Assembly: GCA_027297085.1 (NCBI GenBank)
Contig: JAPUIL010000218.1
Span: 1-6,017, forward strand
Direction of reading: 5' to 3'
Origin: Verrucomicrobiota bacterium
GTDB taxonomy: Bacteria > Verrucomicrobiota > Verrucomicrobiia > Opitutales > UBA2995
DNA length: 6,017 bases
The notes beneath the pieces are model-generated. The model searched no databases. It saw only the letters and a list, made by a program, of their open reading frames with translations, and had not been told where the DNA came from. This document shows, piece by piece, positions 1 to 5,827 of this stretch (position 1 is the first letter of the stretch; every line of letters begins with the position of its first letter). The position numbers and the translations under genes were made by a program.

Positions 1-254
1 ATCACCTACTTAAGCGTGCTGACCTTGTGTAACGAGGGGGAAGGCAAAACGGACAAAGGCGTTAAAGAGCGAGCCCTTGTCCGGCGCTTCGGAGTCGTAG
101 ACCTGGTGCATGTACGGATGTCTTCTATGCGGAACTCGGGAGGCTCTAACGAAGGTCGTTGCACAACGGCCAAGCGGAGGAAGCCGAAAGGTATAATCTT
201 CGTGAAATCGTTAGGGAGTCGGACAAGACCATAGTAGTGAAGATACGTGCGAAC

Positions 255-262
255 AAAGGAGG
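255..262 (+). promoter_or_regulatory. Ribosome binding site that fixes the maturase start
   Basis: AAAGGAGG lies four bases before the ATG at 267 and is a near-perfect Shine-Dalgarno sequence. The same frame is open back to an ATG at 159, but that ATG lies inside the 154-171 RNA hairpin and has no comparable site. This argues for initiation at 267. Confidence 0.85.
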
Positions 263-266
263 CAGA

Positions 267-1697
267 ATGAAGAACAAGCAAACTAATTTCGCTCCGGCGG
301 AGTACGGGGAGCGAAGGGTCTTGGCTGCGAGGAATACGCCACAGACGGCAGAGGCTATCATACAGCGGATAGAAACACCGCTGTCCGGGCTAGGGCGTGT
401 ACGTAAAGCTGCAAGGCGCAAGGAGCGCGTGCAATTTAATAATCTGCTGCATCATATTACGCCGGATTTGTTGCGCGAGGCGTATATGAACCTAAACAGG
501 CAGGCGGTGAGTGGGCTCGATGAGGAAAGTTGGAAAGGATATGGCGAACAGGGATTCTTTGAACACCTGTCCCGCCTGCATACTCAGATCCAACAAGGCC
601 GCTACCAACCTCAGCCCTCGAAAAGGGTCTGGATATCCAAGCCGGATGGCAATGAACGCGCCATCGGCATACGAGCGGTGGAAGACAAGATCGTCGAACA
701 AGCGTTGGTATGGGTATTCGAGGCCATTTACGAGGAAGACTTTCTGGGCTTTAGCTACGGCTTCAGACCGGAAAGGAGTCAACACCACGCATTAGATGCC
801 TTGTATGTGGCGATCACCTGCAAGAAGGTGAGCTGGGTGTTGGATGCCAACATTAGAGGCTTTTTCGATAAAATCGATCACGAATGGCTACTAAGGTTTA
901 TAGGTGAGAGGATAGCAGATAAGCGTGTGTTGGAACTTTGTAAGAAGATGCTCAAAGCGGGCGTAGACGATAAGGGCCAAAGGTTGAAAACAGAAGCAGG
1001 CATAGCACAAGGGTCGGTGATCTCGCCGATGTTTGCCAATATAGTCCTGCACTATGCACTAGACCAATGGGTCAATCAATGGAGAGGGAGGCATGCACGC
1101 GGAGAAGTCTACATAGTGAGATATGCAGACGACTTTGTGATTGCCTTCCAATATCCCGAGGACGGGAAACACCTAAAGCGGGCATTGGAGCAAAGGTTGG
1201 GAAAGTTTGGACTGGCGTTACATCGTGAAAAGACCAAGCTGATAGAGTTTGGACGATTTGCCATCGAAGACCGACGGAAACGGCGAGCGGGAAAACCAGA
1301 GACGTTTACGTTTTTAGGTTTTACGCATAGCTGTGGTAGCCGGAAGAAAGATGGGAAATTCATGTTGAGACGAAAGACAAACAAAGAAAAACTTCGCAAG
1401 AAGGTCAAAGAGATAGTCCAACAAGCCATGAAGAAACGGTTTGAACGGGTGAAAGACCAAGCGCGATGGCTACGCTCAGTTATTGTAGGGCACTTCAACT
1501 ATTATGGCGTACCGGGAAATCGCCAGGCACTAGACGCATTTAGAACACAAGTGTGTCGAGCCTGGTTCCGAGCGTTAAGGAGAAGAAGCCAGAAAGCGCG
1601 AAAGTTGAATTGGCTGAAAATGCAAAAGTTAATCAAGGCGTTCATACCAAGCGCCAAGATAGTGCACCCCTATCCAACACAACGGTTTTACGTTTGA
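267..1697 (+). CDS. ltrA: Group II intron reverse transcriptase/maturase, motif A changed
   Basis: A 476-residue intron-encoded protein that binds its intron RNA, promotes splicing and, when active, reverse-transcribes the intron into DNA. Visible in order: an N-terminal RNA-binding and RT0 region; RT1/RT2 fingers with SKPDG, DKIVEQA and GFRPERSQHHALDAL; motif A LDANIRGFFDKIDH (about 193-206); RT4 AQGSVISPMFAN; the catalytic YADD (286-289); RT6 LHREKTKLIEF; RT7 FTFLGF (347-352); and the maturase domain X with HFNYYGVPGN. It ends with HPYPTQRF and has no HNH endonuclease domain, which is common for stand-alone maturases of this type. Motif A normally reads D-x-D-I-x-x-F-F. Here the second Asp, the metal-binding one, is Asn195 (AAC at 849-851), so DNA synthesis is probably lost or weak while splicing help may persist. 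The start at 267 rests on the Shine-Dalgarno sequence at 255-262. The gene name is given by family only. Confidence 0.93.
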   Translation: MKNKQTNFAPAEYGERRVLAARNTPQTAEAIIQRIETPLSGLGRVRKAARRKERVQFNNLLHHITPDLLREAYMNLNRQAVSGLDEESWKGYGEQGFFEHLSRLHTQIQQGRYQPQPSKRVWISKPDGNERAIGIRAVEDKIVEQALVWVFEAIYEEDFLGFSYGFRPERSQHHALDALYVAITCKKVSWVLDANIRGFFDKIDHEWLLRFIGERIADKRVLELCKKMLKAGVDDKGQRLKTEAGIAQGSVISPMFANIVLHYALDQWVNQWRGRHARGEVYIVRYADDFVIAFQYPEDGKHLKRALEQRLGKFGLALHREKTKLIEFGRFAIEDRRKRRAGKPETFTFLGFTHSCGSRKKDGKFMLRRKTNKEKLRKKVKEIVQQAMKKRFERVKDQARWLRSVIVGHFNYYGVPGNRQALDAFRTQVCRAWFRALRRRSQKARKLNWLKMQKLIKAFIPSAKIVHPYPTQRFYV

Positions 1698-1707
1698 CTC
1701 AAAGCAG

Positions 1708-1740
1708 GAGCCGGATGCGTTAGTAGCGCATGTCCGGATC
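1708..1740 (+). ncRNA. Group II intron domain V hairpin
   Basis: Domain V is the catalytic core of a group II intron. This segment opens with GAGCCGG and folds as expected: 1708-1715 pairs with 1733-1740, a two-base bulge (1731-1732) follows, then 1716-1719 pairs with 1727-1730. The AGC catalytic triad is at 1709-1711. Two features differ from the textbook form. The G of the triad faces A1738 instead of U. The terminal loop is TAGTA, closed by a possible T-G pair, instead of a GNRA tetraloop. From memory, a 3' end of GGATC followed by TCTG is shared by relatives of this intron type, so these may be class features and not decay. Confidence 0.8.
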
Positions 1741-1769
1741 TGCGCCGGAGGCTGGCTAAAGATTTTAAA

Positions 1770-1792
1770 AGGATAATCGTTGTGATTATTTT
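1770..1792. repeat. AT-rich inverted repeat just after the intron
   Basis: ATAATC (1773-1778) and GATTAT (1784-1789) pair perfectly around the loop GTTGT. As RNA the stem extends to nine pairs with two G-U wobbles (1770-1772 with 1790-1792). It sits about 30 bases beyond domain V. It could be a weak terminator-like hairpin, part of a diverged domain VI, or chance in AT-rich sequence. Confidence 0.35.
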
Positions 1793-1956
1793 GAATGAAT
1801 CTGAGTCTGGGTTTTACGGTGACATAACGCCCCCTTTGTTCTCTTTATTAAAAAAGCGACTTAACCCTAAATATTCTTGCTCTTTGACCAGGGCTACTCC
1901 CTCAGACTTGAAATCGTCACTAAATGACCTGTATTTTCGTTTCTTGTTTTCCATAA

Positions 1957-1999
1957 ACACTTTGATAATTGACAATCATATTGTCTCCTATCAAAGTGT
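1957..1999. promoter_or_regulatory. Nested palindrome upstream of the quinoprotein gene
   Basis: Two perfect inverted repeats are nested. The outer arms are ACACTTTGATA (1957-1967) and its exact reverse complement (1989-1999), 11 bp each. The inner arms are GACAAT (1971-1976) and ATTGTC (1980-1985) around CAT. Three unpaired bases separate inner from outer arms on each side, so the element is symmetric. It ends about 104 bases before the ATG at 2104. It could be a bipartite operator for a dimeric regulator of the quinoprotein gene. It could also be a terminator, since five T follow at 2003-2007, or a small mobile-element end. The pairing is certain; the role is not. Confidence 0.55.
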
Positions 2000-2103
2000 G
2001 CATTTTTCGAGTGCCTAAACAGTTCGCAGCCAAATCTATCGTGACACCACACGCTCTGGTTGAAGCTCAGTTCTTACCAATGCCCCTTAACCAAGGAGAA
2101 TGA

Positions 2104-3789
2104 ATGATGAAGTCCACCGTAAAACAGTTTCAGTTAGTGTCCTCTGCCTTGCTCAGCTTGCTACTGATCGCTGGATGCAGCCCTACTCACATGAGTCCCG
2201 AGGATAAGAAGTTGGGTGCACAGGCCACTTGGCTCATGGCTGGGCAGAACCTACAGAATACTCGCCATCAGAGCGACGAATTCCTGATCAACACAAATAA
2301 CGTGGGTGAATTGAAAGTAAAGTGGGCCTTACCTCTTCCCGGCAGTATTTTGGCGACTCCCGCCGTAGAAGGCGAGGCAATTTACATCTCTGACGTGGCA
2401 GGAAATCTATACAAGATAAACCGGAAAACTGGTGAAATACTATGGCAAAGAGAAATTTCTTTCTATACTGGGATCGAAGGCGACTTTTCTCGTAACACAC
2501 CGGCGGTGACGGATAACAGTCTACTGCTGGGCAACCAACCTCCGTGTATTGGTACGCCAATGGACGAGCCCTGTGGGAACGCATTTCTTCTTGCGGTAGA
2601 CAAAGAGACTGGGAAACTTTTGTGGAAAACAGTGATCGATACCATTCGCAGCGCCATCGTGACCCAGTCGGCCGTTGTGGACGAGGGACTGGTTTATGTG
2701 GGTGTAGCGTCGAATCAGGAATCCCTGGCTTCCGCTCCTGATTTTAAATGTTGCGACTTTCGAGGAAAGATGCTGTCAGTAGACGCTGCGAACGGAGCCA
2801 TCATGCATACGTACCACGCTACACCTCCTACGAACACCGGATACAGTGGTGCCGCGATTTGGAGCGACACAGCCGTTGTGGACCATCAGAGAAATCTGCT
2901 CTACATCACCACGGGCGATAACTATTCCGTGCCCCAAAAAGTGATGGATTGTGTGAAGACATGCCAGAACTGTTCGAAACAGCAATTGTTAAAATGCGAC
3001 AAGCCGGATGAAAATGTCTTTGATTCGATCGTTGCTCTCGAACTACCTACTTTAAAGTTTAAATGGGCTTTTCATGGCTACGGTTATGATGCGTTCAACA
3101 ACGCGTGTATCCAAGGAGATCCTAGCAATTGTCCCTCCCCCGCGGGACCTGACTACGACTTTGGCCAGGGCGTGGCGCTATTCACTGCAGGCCAAGGTAC
3201 GAGTGCCAAGCAGCTGCTGGGTGCAGGCGAAAAGAGTGGTGTCTATTACGCCCTCGATCCAAGTACTGGTGAGCAAGTTTGGGCGACGAAAGTCGGGCCT
3301 GGAGGGACCCTCGGCGGCTCGGAGTGGGGCTCGGCGACCGACGGAAAGCGTATCTACGTAGCGATTTCCAACTCCTTGCTCAAACCGTGGAAGATTCAGG
3401 GCTCGGGTTCTAATGCAGGCAAGGAGATACACCGCGGATTATGGAGTGCCCTCGACGCCAGCACAGGGGAGATCCTGTGGCAAACGCCTGAGCTTTATCA
3501 GGCGCAGCCGGGCAATCCGCTCAACGGCATGGGACCGCAAGCTGCGGTAACAATTGCCAACGGCGTTTTGTTTGCCGGCTCTACCACCCCCAATCCTTCG
3601 GGCAAAACCGACGATATGTTGGCCCTGAATGCTGCGGATGGAAAAATATTGTGGAAGTTCAGTAGTGGTGGCACGATTAACTCGGGGCCAGCGGTGGTCG
3701 ATGGGGAGGTCTATTGGGGCAACGTCTCTTCCAATGGGGACGCTATCCTCTATGCGTTTTGCATCAGAGGCACGGCTGATTGTCCCTAG
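2104..3789 (+). CDS. PQQ-type quinoprotein lipoprotein, polyvinyl-alcohol-dehydrogenase-like
   Basis: Predicted 561-residue exported beta-propeller of the pyrroloquinoline-quinone dehydrogenase superfamily, which oxidises alcohols in the periplasm; the substrate here is unknown. Residues 1-25 form a lipoprotein signal peptide ending in the lipobox LIAGC (Cys25). Ser follows, so outer-membrane anchoring is expected. The mature part opens with WLMAGQNLQNTRHQ, typical of the family. Eight tryptophan-docking-like strands follow (LKVKW, TGEILW, TGKLLW, NGAIMH, LKFKW, TGEQVW, TGEILW, DGKILW), matching an eight-bladed propeller. Adjacent cysteines C216-C217 in CCDFRG, TGDNYSVP (270-277) and GPDYDFGQG (348-356) are the landmarks I associate with the polyvinyl-alcohol-dehydrogenase branch. 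No CXXCH haem motif exists, so an electron acceptor must be supplied by another protein. Extra cysteines lie at 283, 287, 290 and 298. AAGGAG at 2093-2098 serves ATG 2104 or, with better spacing, ATG 2107. No PQQ synthesis or cytochrome gene is adjacent. Confidence 0.88.
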   Translation: MMKSTVKQFQLVSSALLSLLLIAGCSPTHMSPEDKKLGAQATWLMAGQNLQNTRHQSDEFLINTNNVGELKVKWALPLPGSILATPAVEGEAIYISDVAGNLYKINRKTGEILWQREISFYTGIEGDFSRNTPAVTDNSLLLGNQPPCIGTPMDEPCGNAFLLAVDKETGKLLWKTVIDTIRSAIVTQSAVVDEGLVYVGVASNQESLASAPDFKCCDFRGKMLSVDAANGAIMHTYHATPPTNTGYSGAAIWSDTAVVDHQRNLLYITTGDNYSVPQKVMDCVKTCQNCSKQQLLKCDKPDENVFDSIVALELPTLKFKWAFHGYGYDAFNNACIQGDPSNCPSPAGPDYDFGQGVALFTAGQGTSAKQLLGAGEKSGVYYALDPSTGEQVWATKVGPGGTLGGSEWGSATDGKRIYVAISNSLLKPWKIQGSGSNAGKEIHRGLWSALDASTGEILWQTPELYQAQPGNPLNGMGPQAAVTIANGVLFAGSTTPNPSGKTDDMLALNAADGKILWKFSSGGTINSGPAVVDGEVYWGNVSSNGDAILYAFCIRGTADCP

Positions 3790-4059
3790 TTCGACCGAGG
3801 TAATGGCCTCAACGTGGATCCCAAGTGGCGCTCCGCGTTTTCGGGTCTGCACAACGAGGAATAACCATAAAAAGTTTCATCTAGTGACATATCATACACG
3901 AACGTACTAAAGTACTTTTGTAACGTGACTTACTTATGCCGGGGAATAAACGGAAAATTCTAACATTGACCATGCCTGAATATTCATGCAGTCGCAATCG
4001 GCGGCATGAACAGCAACGTCAGGAACTCGTCGTGTGGACTGATCAATGTCTGCTTCTAT
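3790..4059. other. Gap between two convergent genes
   Basis: About 270 bases between the quinoprotein (+) and the lipocalin-like gene (-). I see no gene and no clear intrinsic terminator. Only short palindromes are present, such as GTAC-TAAA-GTAC followed by TTTT (3904-3919) and TGAATATTCA around 3976-3985. The quinoprotein frame stays open for 24 codons after its TAG (3790-3861), with no sign that this is translated. Confidence 0.5.
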
Positions 4060-4542
4060 TTAGGTCAAACGTGTCAAAACCCGTATATACTCGTCGGGGA
4101 CACCCACATTAATTGTATTATTACCGACAAACTTAAAACTTCGTTCTTGTATCGTATCGGTGTAGCCGCGCATAATGTCGGCATTCACCGTTAAGTTGAG
4201 CGTACCTTTTGGGCCATCGGGGTTGTTGGGGTCTCGGGTGACAGTGTAAGTACCAAAATAGGCATAGGGTGCTGAATCGCCGGTATACGTTTCCCGAAAT
4301 AACTTGTAGGGTACTTCCCATGGTTCAGACGGACTAAGCCAATTCTCTTGAGGTTCGTTTGAGAATGGGTCAATCGGAATTTTTAAAGCTGGATGTATGG
4401 AAATAAGTAAACCAAAATTGCCTTTATGATCAAACGACCAAAACCCTGACGATGGATTACCCCAGGGGTAAGATTTTACACCGTCGTCTATATTCCAAGC
4501 TTTGTTCATTGCCCAAGTACCAACTACGTTATATTCGCTCAT
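4060..4542 (-). CDS. Small lipocalin-like domain protein
   Basis: A 160-residue protein with no signal peptide or membrane segment, so probably cytoplasmic. It has the layout of bacterial lipocalin-like domain proteins: an N-terminal VVGTW (residues 6-10, the G-x-W lipocalin signature), then alternating beta-strand segments such as GFWSFDHKGNFGLLISIHP, YFGTYTV and KGTLNLTVNAD, and a closing RVLTRL, where lipocalins often carry a conserved arginine. Members bind small hydrophobic ligands, but the ligand cannot be told here. The ATG at 4540-4542 has a good ribosome binding site, AAAGGA (complement of 4550-4555), at seven bases. It appears to be a single-gene unit, convergent with the quinoprotein. 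The family call rests on motif pattern and length only; a different small beta-barrel is possible. Confidence 0.72.
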   Translation of the reverse strand: MSEYNVVGTWAMNKAWNIDDGVKSYPWGNPSSGFWSFDHKGNFGLLISIHPALKIPIDPFSNEPQENWLSPSEPWEVPYKLFRETYTGDSAPYAYFGTYTVTRDPNNPDGPKGTLNLTVNADIMRGYTDTIQERSFKFVGNNTINVGVPDEYIRVLTRLT

Positions 4543-4787
4543 ATTATCGTCCTTTTATACTCGTTTGATTTGTGGTTGACGTTGTAGTTCAGTTTACCTT
4601 CGCGCATCGTAAGCGATCTGGCAATACCGTTCAACGCTCGAACTGTTTCGGCCCATGGAAAGTGTCGTATTCAAAATGAGCAGATAAAGCCGGCCAACAT
4701 CCAGGAATTCATAGGTGAGCGAGGTGTTCCTCACTTTAGCCGCCTTCGCTAACTAAACAAAAGGATGGGTATCTAATCGGGCACGAT
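4543..4787. other. Gap upstream of the lipocalin-like gene
   Basis: About 245 bases without a supported gene. On the minus strand a frame without a good start stays open for about 43 codons and ends in a TGA overlapping the lipocalin ATG (ATGA). Its last 22 codons begin with an ATG and read MREGKLNYNV, but there is no ribosome binding site, so I leave it uncalled. A short inverted repeat GAGG-TGTT-CCTC (around 4720-4733) has no T-run. No clear promoter was found. Confidence 0.4.
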
Positions 4788-5103
4788 TTATCTTATCAAA
4801 TCCAGACGTTTATAAATCAATGACCACGGCGGATTATTTATATTGGAGGAAAAAGGCGACGATACCCTTTGTTTGTATTCGACTTCTGTGCCTGCGGTGG
4901 GTACTACAACAAGATGAATGTGCTTAGTCATAAGGCAATAGGCCAGAATGTCTACTTTGTATTCCTGACAATAATCCACTAACCAGGAAAGGTAGATTCC
5001 TCGATCTTCATCTGTATAAAAGATATCTTCCCGACGGTTGCCGCATTGTGTAATGTGATGGGGGGGGAACTTTGGCAAATACGGTCCTGGCGAGTCGAGG
5101 CAT
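4788..5103 (-). pseudogene. REP-associated tyrosine transposase (RAYT), frameshifted and truncated
   Basis: RAYTs are single-domain HUH transposases of the IS200/Y1 group that cut single-stranded DNA at REP-type hairpins. The minus strand begins with ATG at 5101-5103 and reads MPRLARTVFAKVP. An eight-base C run (G run at 5060-5067 on +) then shifts the frame. The other frame continues HHITQCGNRREDIFYTDEDR, then AYCLMTKHIHLVVVP, a clear family match. The HIH metal-binding pair (coding bases 4914-4922) is kept, but the usual Asn before it is Lys. After about 4870 similarity ends, and the frame stops at 4788. The C-terminal half, with the catalytic tyrosine, is therefore missing. An intact RAYT is roughly 200 residues or more. 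It lies just downstream, on the minus strand, of hairpin array 5171-5250. It is almost certainly non-functional. Confidence 0.85.
5060..5067. repeat. Homopolymer G8 (C8 on coding strand) at the RAYT frameshift
   Basis: Eight consecutive G on the + strand lie within the RAYT coding region, right between the two reading frames of that gene. Six or nine C on the coding strand would join MPRLARTVFAKVP to HHITQ in one frame. The run could be a decay mutation, a slippage site or a sequencing error. Confidence 0.8.
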
Positions 5104-5170
5104 AAACTAACGATAGCACAGACTGTCTATAAAGGTAAAGTCCCCTTTTTTCTCGGCTTTGGCTTCCTCG

Positions 5171-5250
5171 GTAACTGCTCCAGGCGTTACTCTACCTCCT
5201 CCATCCTTGGAGTCGTGCGTCGCACTACCTCCCACATCCATGTGGTCGTC
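5171..5250. repeat. Hairpin-repeat array A (REP-like)
   Basis: Three related palindromic units sit side by side between a protein fragment and the RAYT pseudogene. The first is GTAAC (5171-5175) pairing with GTTAC (5186-5190) over a ten-base loop. The second, 5193-5217, has CTCCA-tcct-TGGAG at its core. The third, 5226-5250, has CCACAT-CC-ATGTGG (5232-5245). A small palindrome GTGCG-T-CGCAC (5215-5225) links the last two. Units two and three share the frame TACCTCC, a variable self-complementary core containing ATCC, then GTCGT. The same frame recurs in array B. Position beside a RAYT suggests a REP or BIME-like element. Confidence 0.75.
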
Positions 5251-5461
5251 TTCTTGTGTGTTTCAATAGTCTTTTAGCTGCCAGCGTATCATGTCTTTCT
5301 TCATGGTATCGCGTATGTAGGTAGCCGCTGACGATGTCGTATTCTTCCAGTTCGATGAGGGCGCTGTTATTGAGTACAGCGAGTAAGGCAATCATGTTCT
5401 GGGCGGGTTCTTCATCGGCATACAAGGTATGTTCGATGAAGAGTTCGAAAACGTTTACCGG
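5225..5461 (-). pseudogene. Fragment of an unknown protein, paralogue of the fragment at the right edge
   Basis: The frame is open from 5461 to a TAG at 5225-5227 and has no ATG or ribosome binding site near its beginning. It reads VNVFELFIEHTLYADEEPAQ, then MIALLAVLNNSALIELEEYD, and ends in arginine-rich residues encoded by the palindrome 5226-5250. The core (coding bases 5425-5345) matches the fragment at 5786-6016 at 17 of 27 residues, with many synonymous differences. The two therefore descend from genes that were once translated under selection. It overlaps the RAYT remnant at 5455-5556 by a few bases, so its 5' end is probably a junction. I do not recognise the family. Confidence 0.55.
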
Positions 5462-5556
5462 TCACTGCCATCCTCATAAATATCTCCGCGCCTGTCGTCA
5501 CGTGAAGTAATGTGATACAGCGCATAAGGGAATTTTAAGAGCAGTGTTCTGGACAT
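5455..5556 (-). pseudogene. Second RAYT remnant, N-terminal 33 residues only
   Basis: ATG at 5554-5556 opens a 33-residue frame ending at TAA 5455-5457. It reads MSRTLLLKFPYALYHITSR, then DDRRGDIYEDGSDR. RAYT proteins commonly begin with a pattern like FPGALYHITSRGDRREDIYEDDEDR, so the match is good for such a short piece. The HUH motif and the tyrosine are absent, and the sequence then passes into the unknown-protein fragment. It differs clearly from the RAYT at 4788-5103, so these are two separate transposase lineages, not one recent copy. It lies directly downstream, on its own strand, of hairpins 5575-5610 and array B. Confidence 0.72.
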
Positions 5557-5574
5557 TGTATGAGTCTAGCAAAT

Positions 5575-5610
5575 CCCCAGACTGGGGTCTTGTGGTCTAA
5601 TATATAGACC
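5575..5610. repeat. Two strong palindromes in front of the second RAYT remnant
   Basis: CCCCAG-A-CTGGGG (5575-5587) and GGTCTA-ATATA-TAGACC (5594-5610) are both perfect. On the minus strand they are preceded by GGGTCAG, giving GGGTCAGGTCTATATA, which resembles the GGGGTCAGGTCT element I recall ahead of many RAYT genes. They probably form the transposase-proximal end of the element. Confidence 0.6.
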
Positions 5611-5638
5611 TGACCCTCACGCCTTCTCACTGTTCTCG

Positions 5639-5827
5639 GTCGCTGTTCCCGACGCGACTCTACCTTCTGCATCCATGCAGTCGTACCACGCGTCCCGGCG
5701 TTACTCTCGGTCTCCTTTCCTGACTCGACTCTCGGCCTTCGTTCCAGACACGGCTCTAACACCTCCTTCTCTGGAGGCGTACCGATTACTTCCCTGTAAT
5801 CGTACCTCCCACATCCATGTGGTCGTC
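5639..5827. repeat. Hairpin-repeat array B (REP-like, longer)
   Basis: A run of palindromic units of the same kinds as array A. Type 1: 5661-5685 with core CTGCAT-CC-ATGCAG (5667-5680), and 5803-5827, identical over 25 bases to 5226-5250. Type 2, each flanked by CTCGG and CTCTACC or CTCTCGG: GTCGC (5639-5643) pairing with GCGAC (5654-5658), and weaker or altered copies near 5683-5704, 5710-5729 and 5735-5754. Others: CCTCC-ttctct-GGAGG (5762-5777) and GATTAC-ttccct-GTAATC (5784-5801). Stem bases differ between units but pairing is kept. There is no constant repeat with unique spacers, so it is not a CRISPR. Confidence 0.72.

Larger units (their letters stand above)
1..1760 (+). mobile_element. 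Group II intron, 5' end outside window, 3' end unclear
   Basis: A group II intron is a self-splicing, retrotransposing ribozyme that carries its own maturase gene in domain IV. Three things support the call. There is a complete intron-type reverse transcriptase/maturase at 267-1697. A domain V-like hairpin starts 10 bases after its stop codon. About 266 bases of structured, non-coding lead sequence precede it. That lead contains a 7-bp hairpin with a four-base loop (154-160 pairing with 165-171). It also contains stretches such as AACTCGGGAGGCTCTAA (132-148) and GACCATAGTAGTGAAG (227-242), which I recall from the RNA part of related bacterial introns. The 5' splice boundary (GUGYG) is not in the window. 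After domain V the usual domain VI stem with a bulged A cannot be recognised, so the right boundary of 1760 is approximate and the 3' end may be truncated. Intron class and insertion site cannot be assigned. Confidence 0.85.
1761..2103. other. Intergenic stretch between intron and quinoprotein gene
   Basis: About 340 bases of fairly AT-rich DNA with no convincing gene. A 78-residue frame at 1782-2018 (+) has no ribosome binding site and unremarkable composition, so I do not call it. The stretch holds two inverted repeats, annotated separately (1770-1792 and 1957-1999), and the ribosome binding site AAGGAG (2093-2098) of the downstream gene. A TTGACA at 1969-1974 has no -10 box at a usual spacing, so I see no confident sigma-70 promoter. 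Confidence 0.6.

Noticed and set aside
159..266. Upstream extension of the maturase frame to ATG 159
   Set aside because: The ATG lies in an intron RNA hairpin, has no ribosome binding site, and the added 36 residues do not look like a maturase N-terminus; ATG 267 has AAAGGAGG.
1109..1498. 129-residue frame antisense to the maturase gene
   Set aside because: A shadow of the real gene; it covers the YADD and RT7 coding region in reverse and shows no family features.
1969..1997. Sigma-70 promoter using TTGACA
   Set aside because: No acceptable -10 hexamer at 16 to 18 bases; the hexamer is part of the inner palindrome.
1782..2018. 78-residue open frame (+)
   Set aside because: No ribosome binding site, no recognisable motif, and it runs through the nested palindrome.
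3439..3852. 137-residue frame antisense to the quinoprotein 3' end
   Set aside because: A shadow of a convincing gene on the other strand.
3790..3864. Stop-codon readthrough extending the quinoprotein by 24 residues
   Set aside because: The propeller already closes before the TAG, and the short extension has no recognisable feature.
5535..5762. 75-residue frame (-) rich in Arg and Glu
   Set aside because: It is translation of the hairpin array itself and has no protein-like pattern.
5171..5827. CRISPR array or integron attC sites
   Set aside because: Units are not identical repeats with unique spacers, there are no cas genes, and attC core sites with an integrase are not seen.
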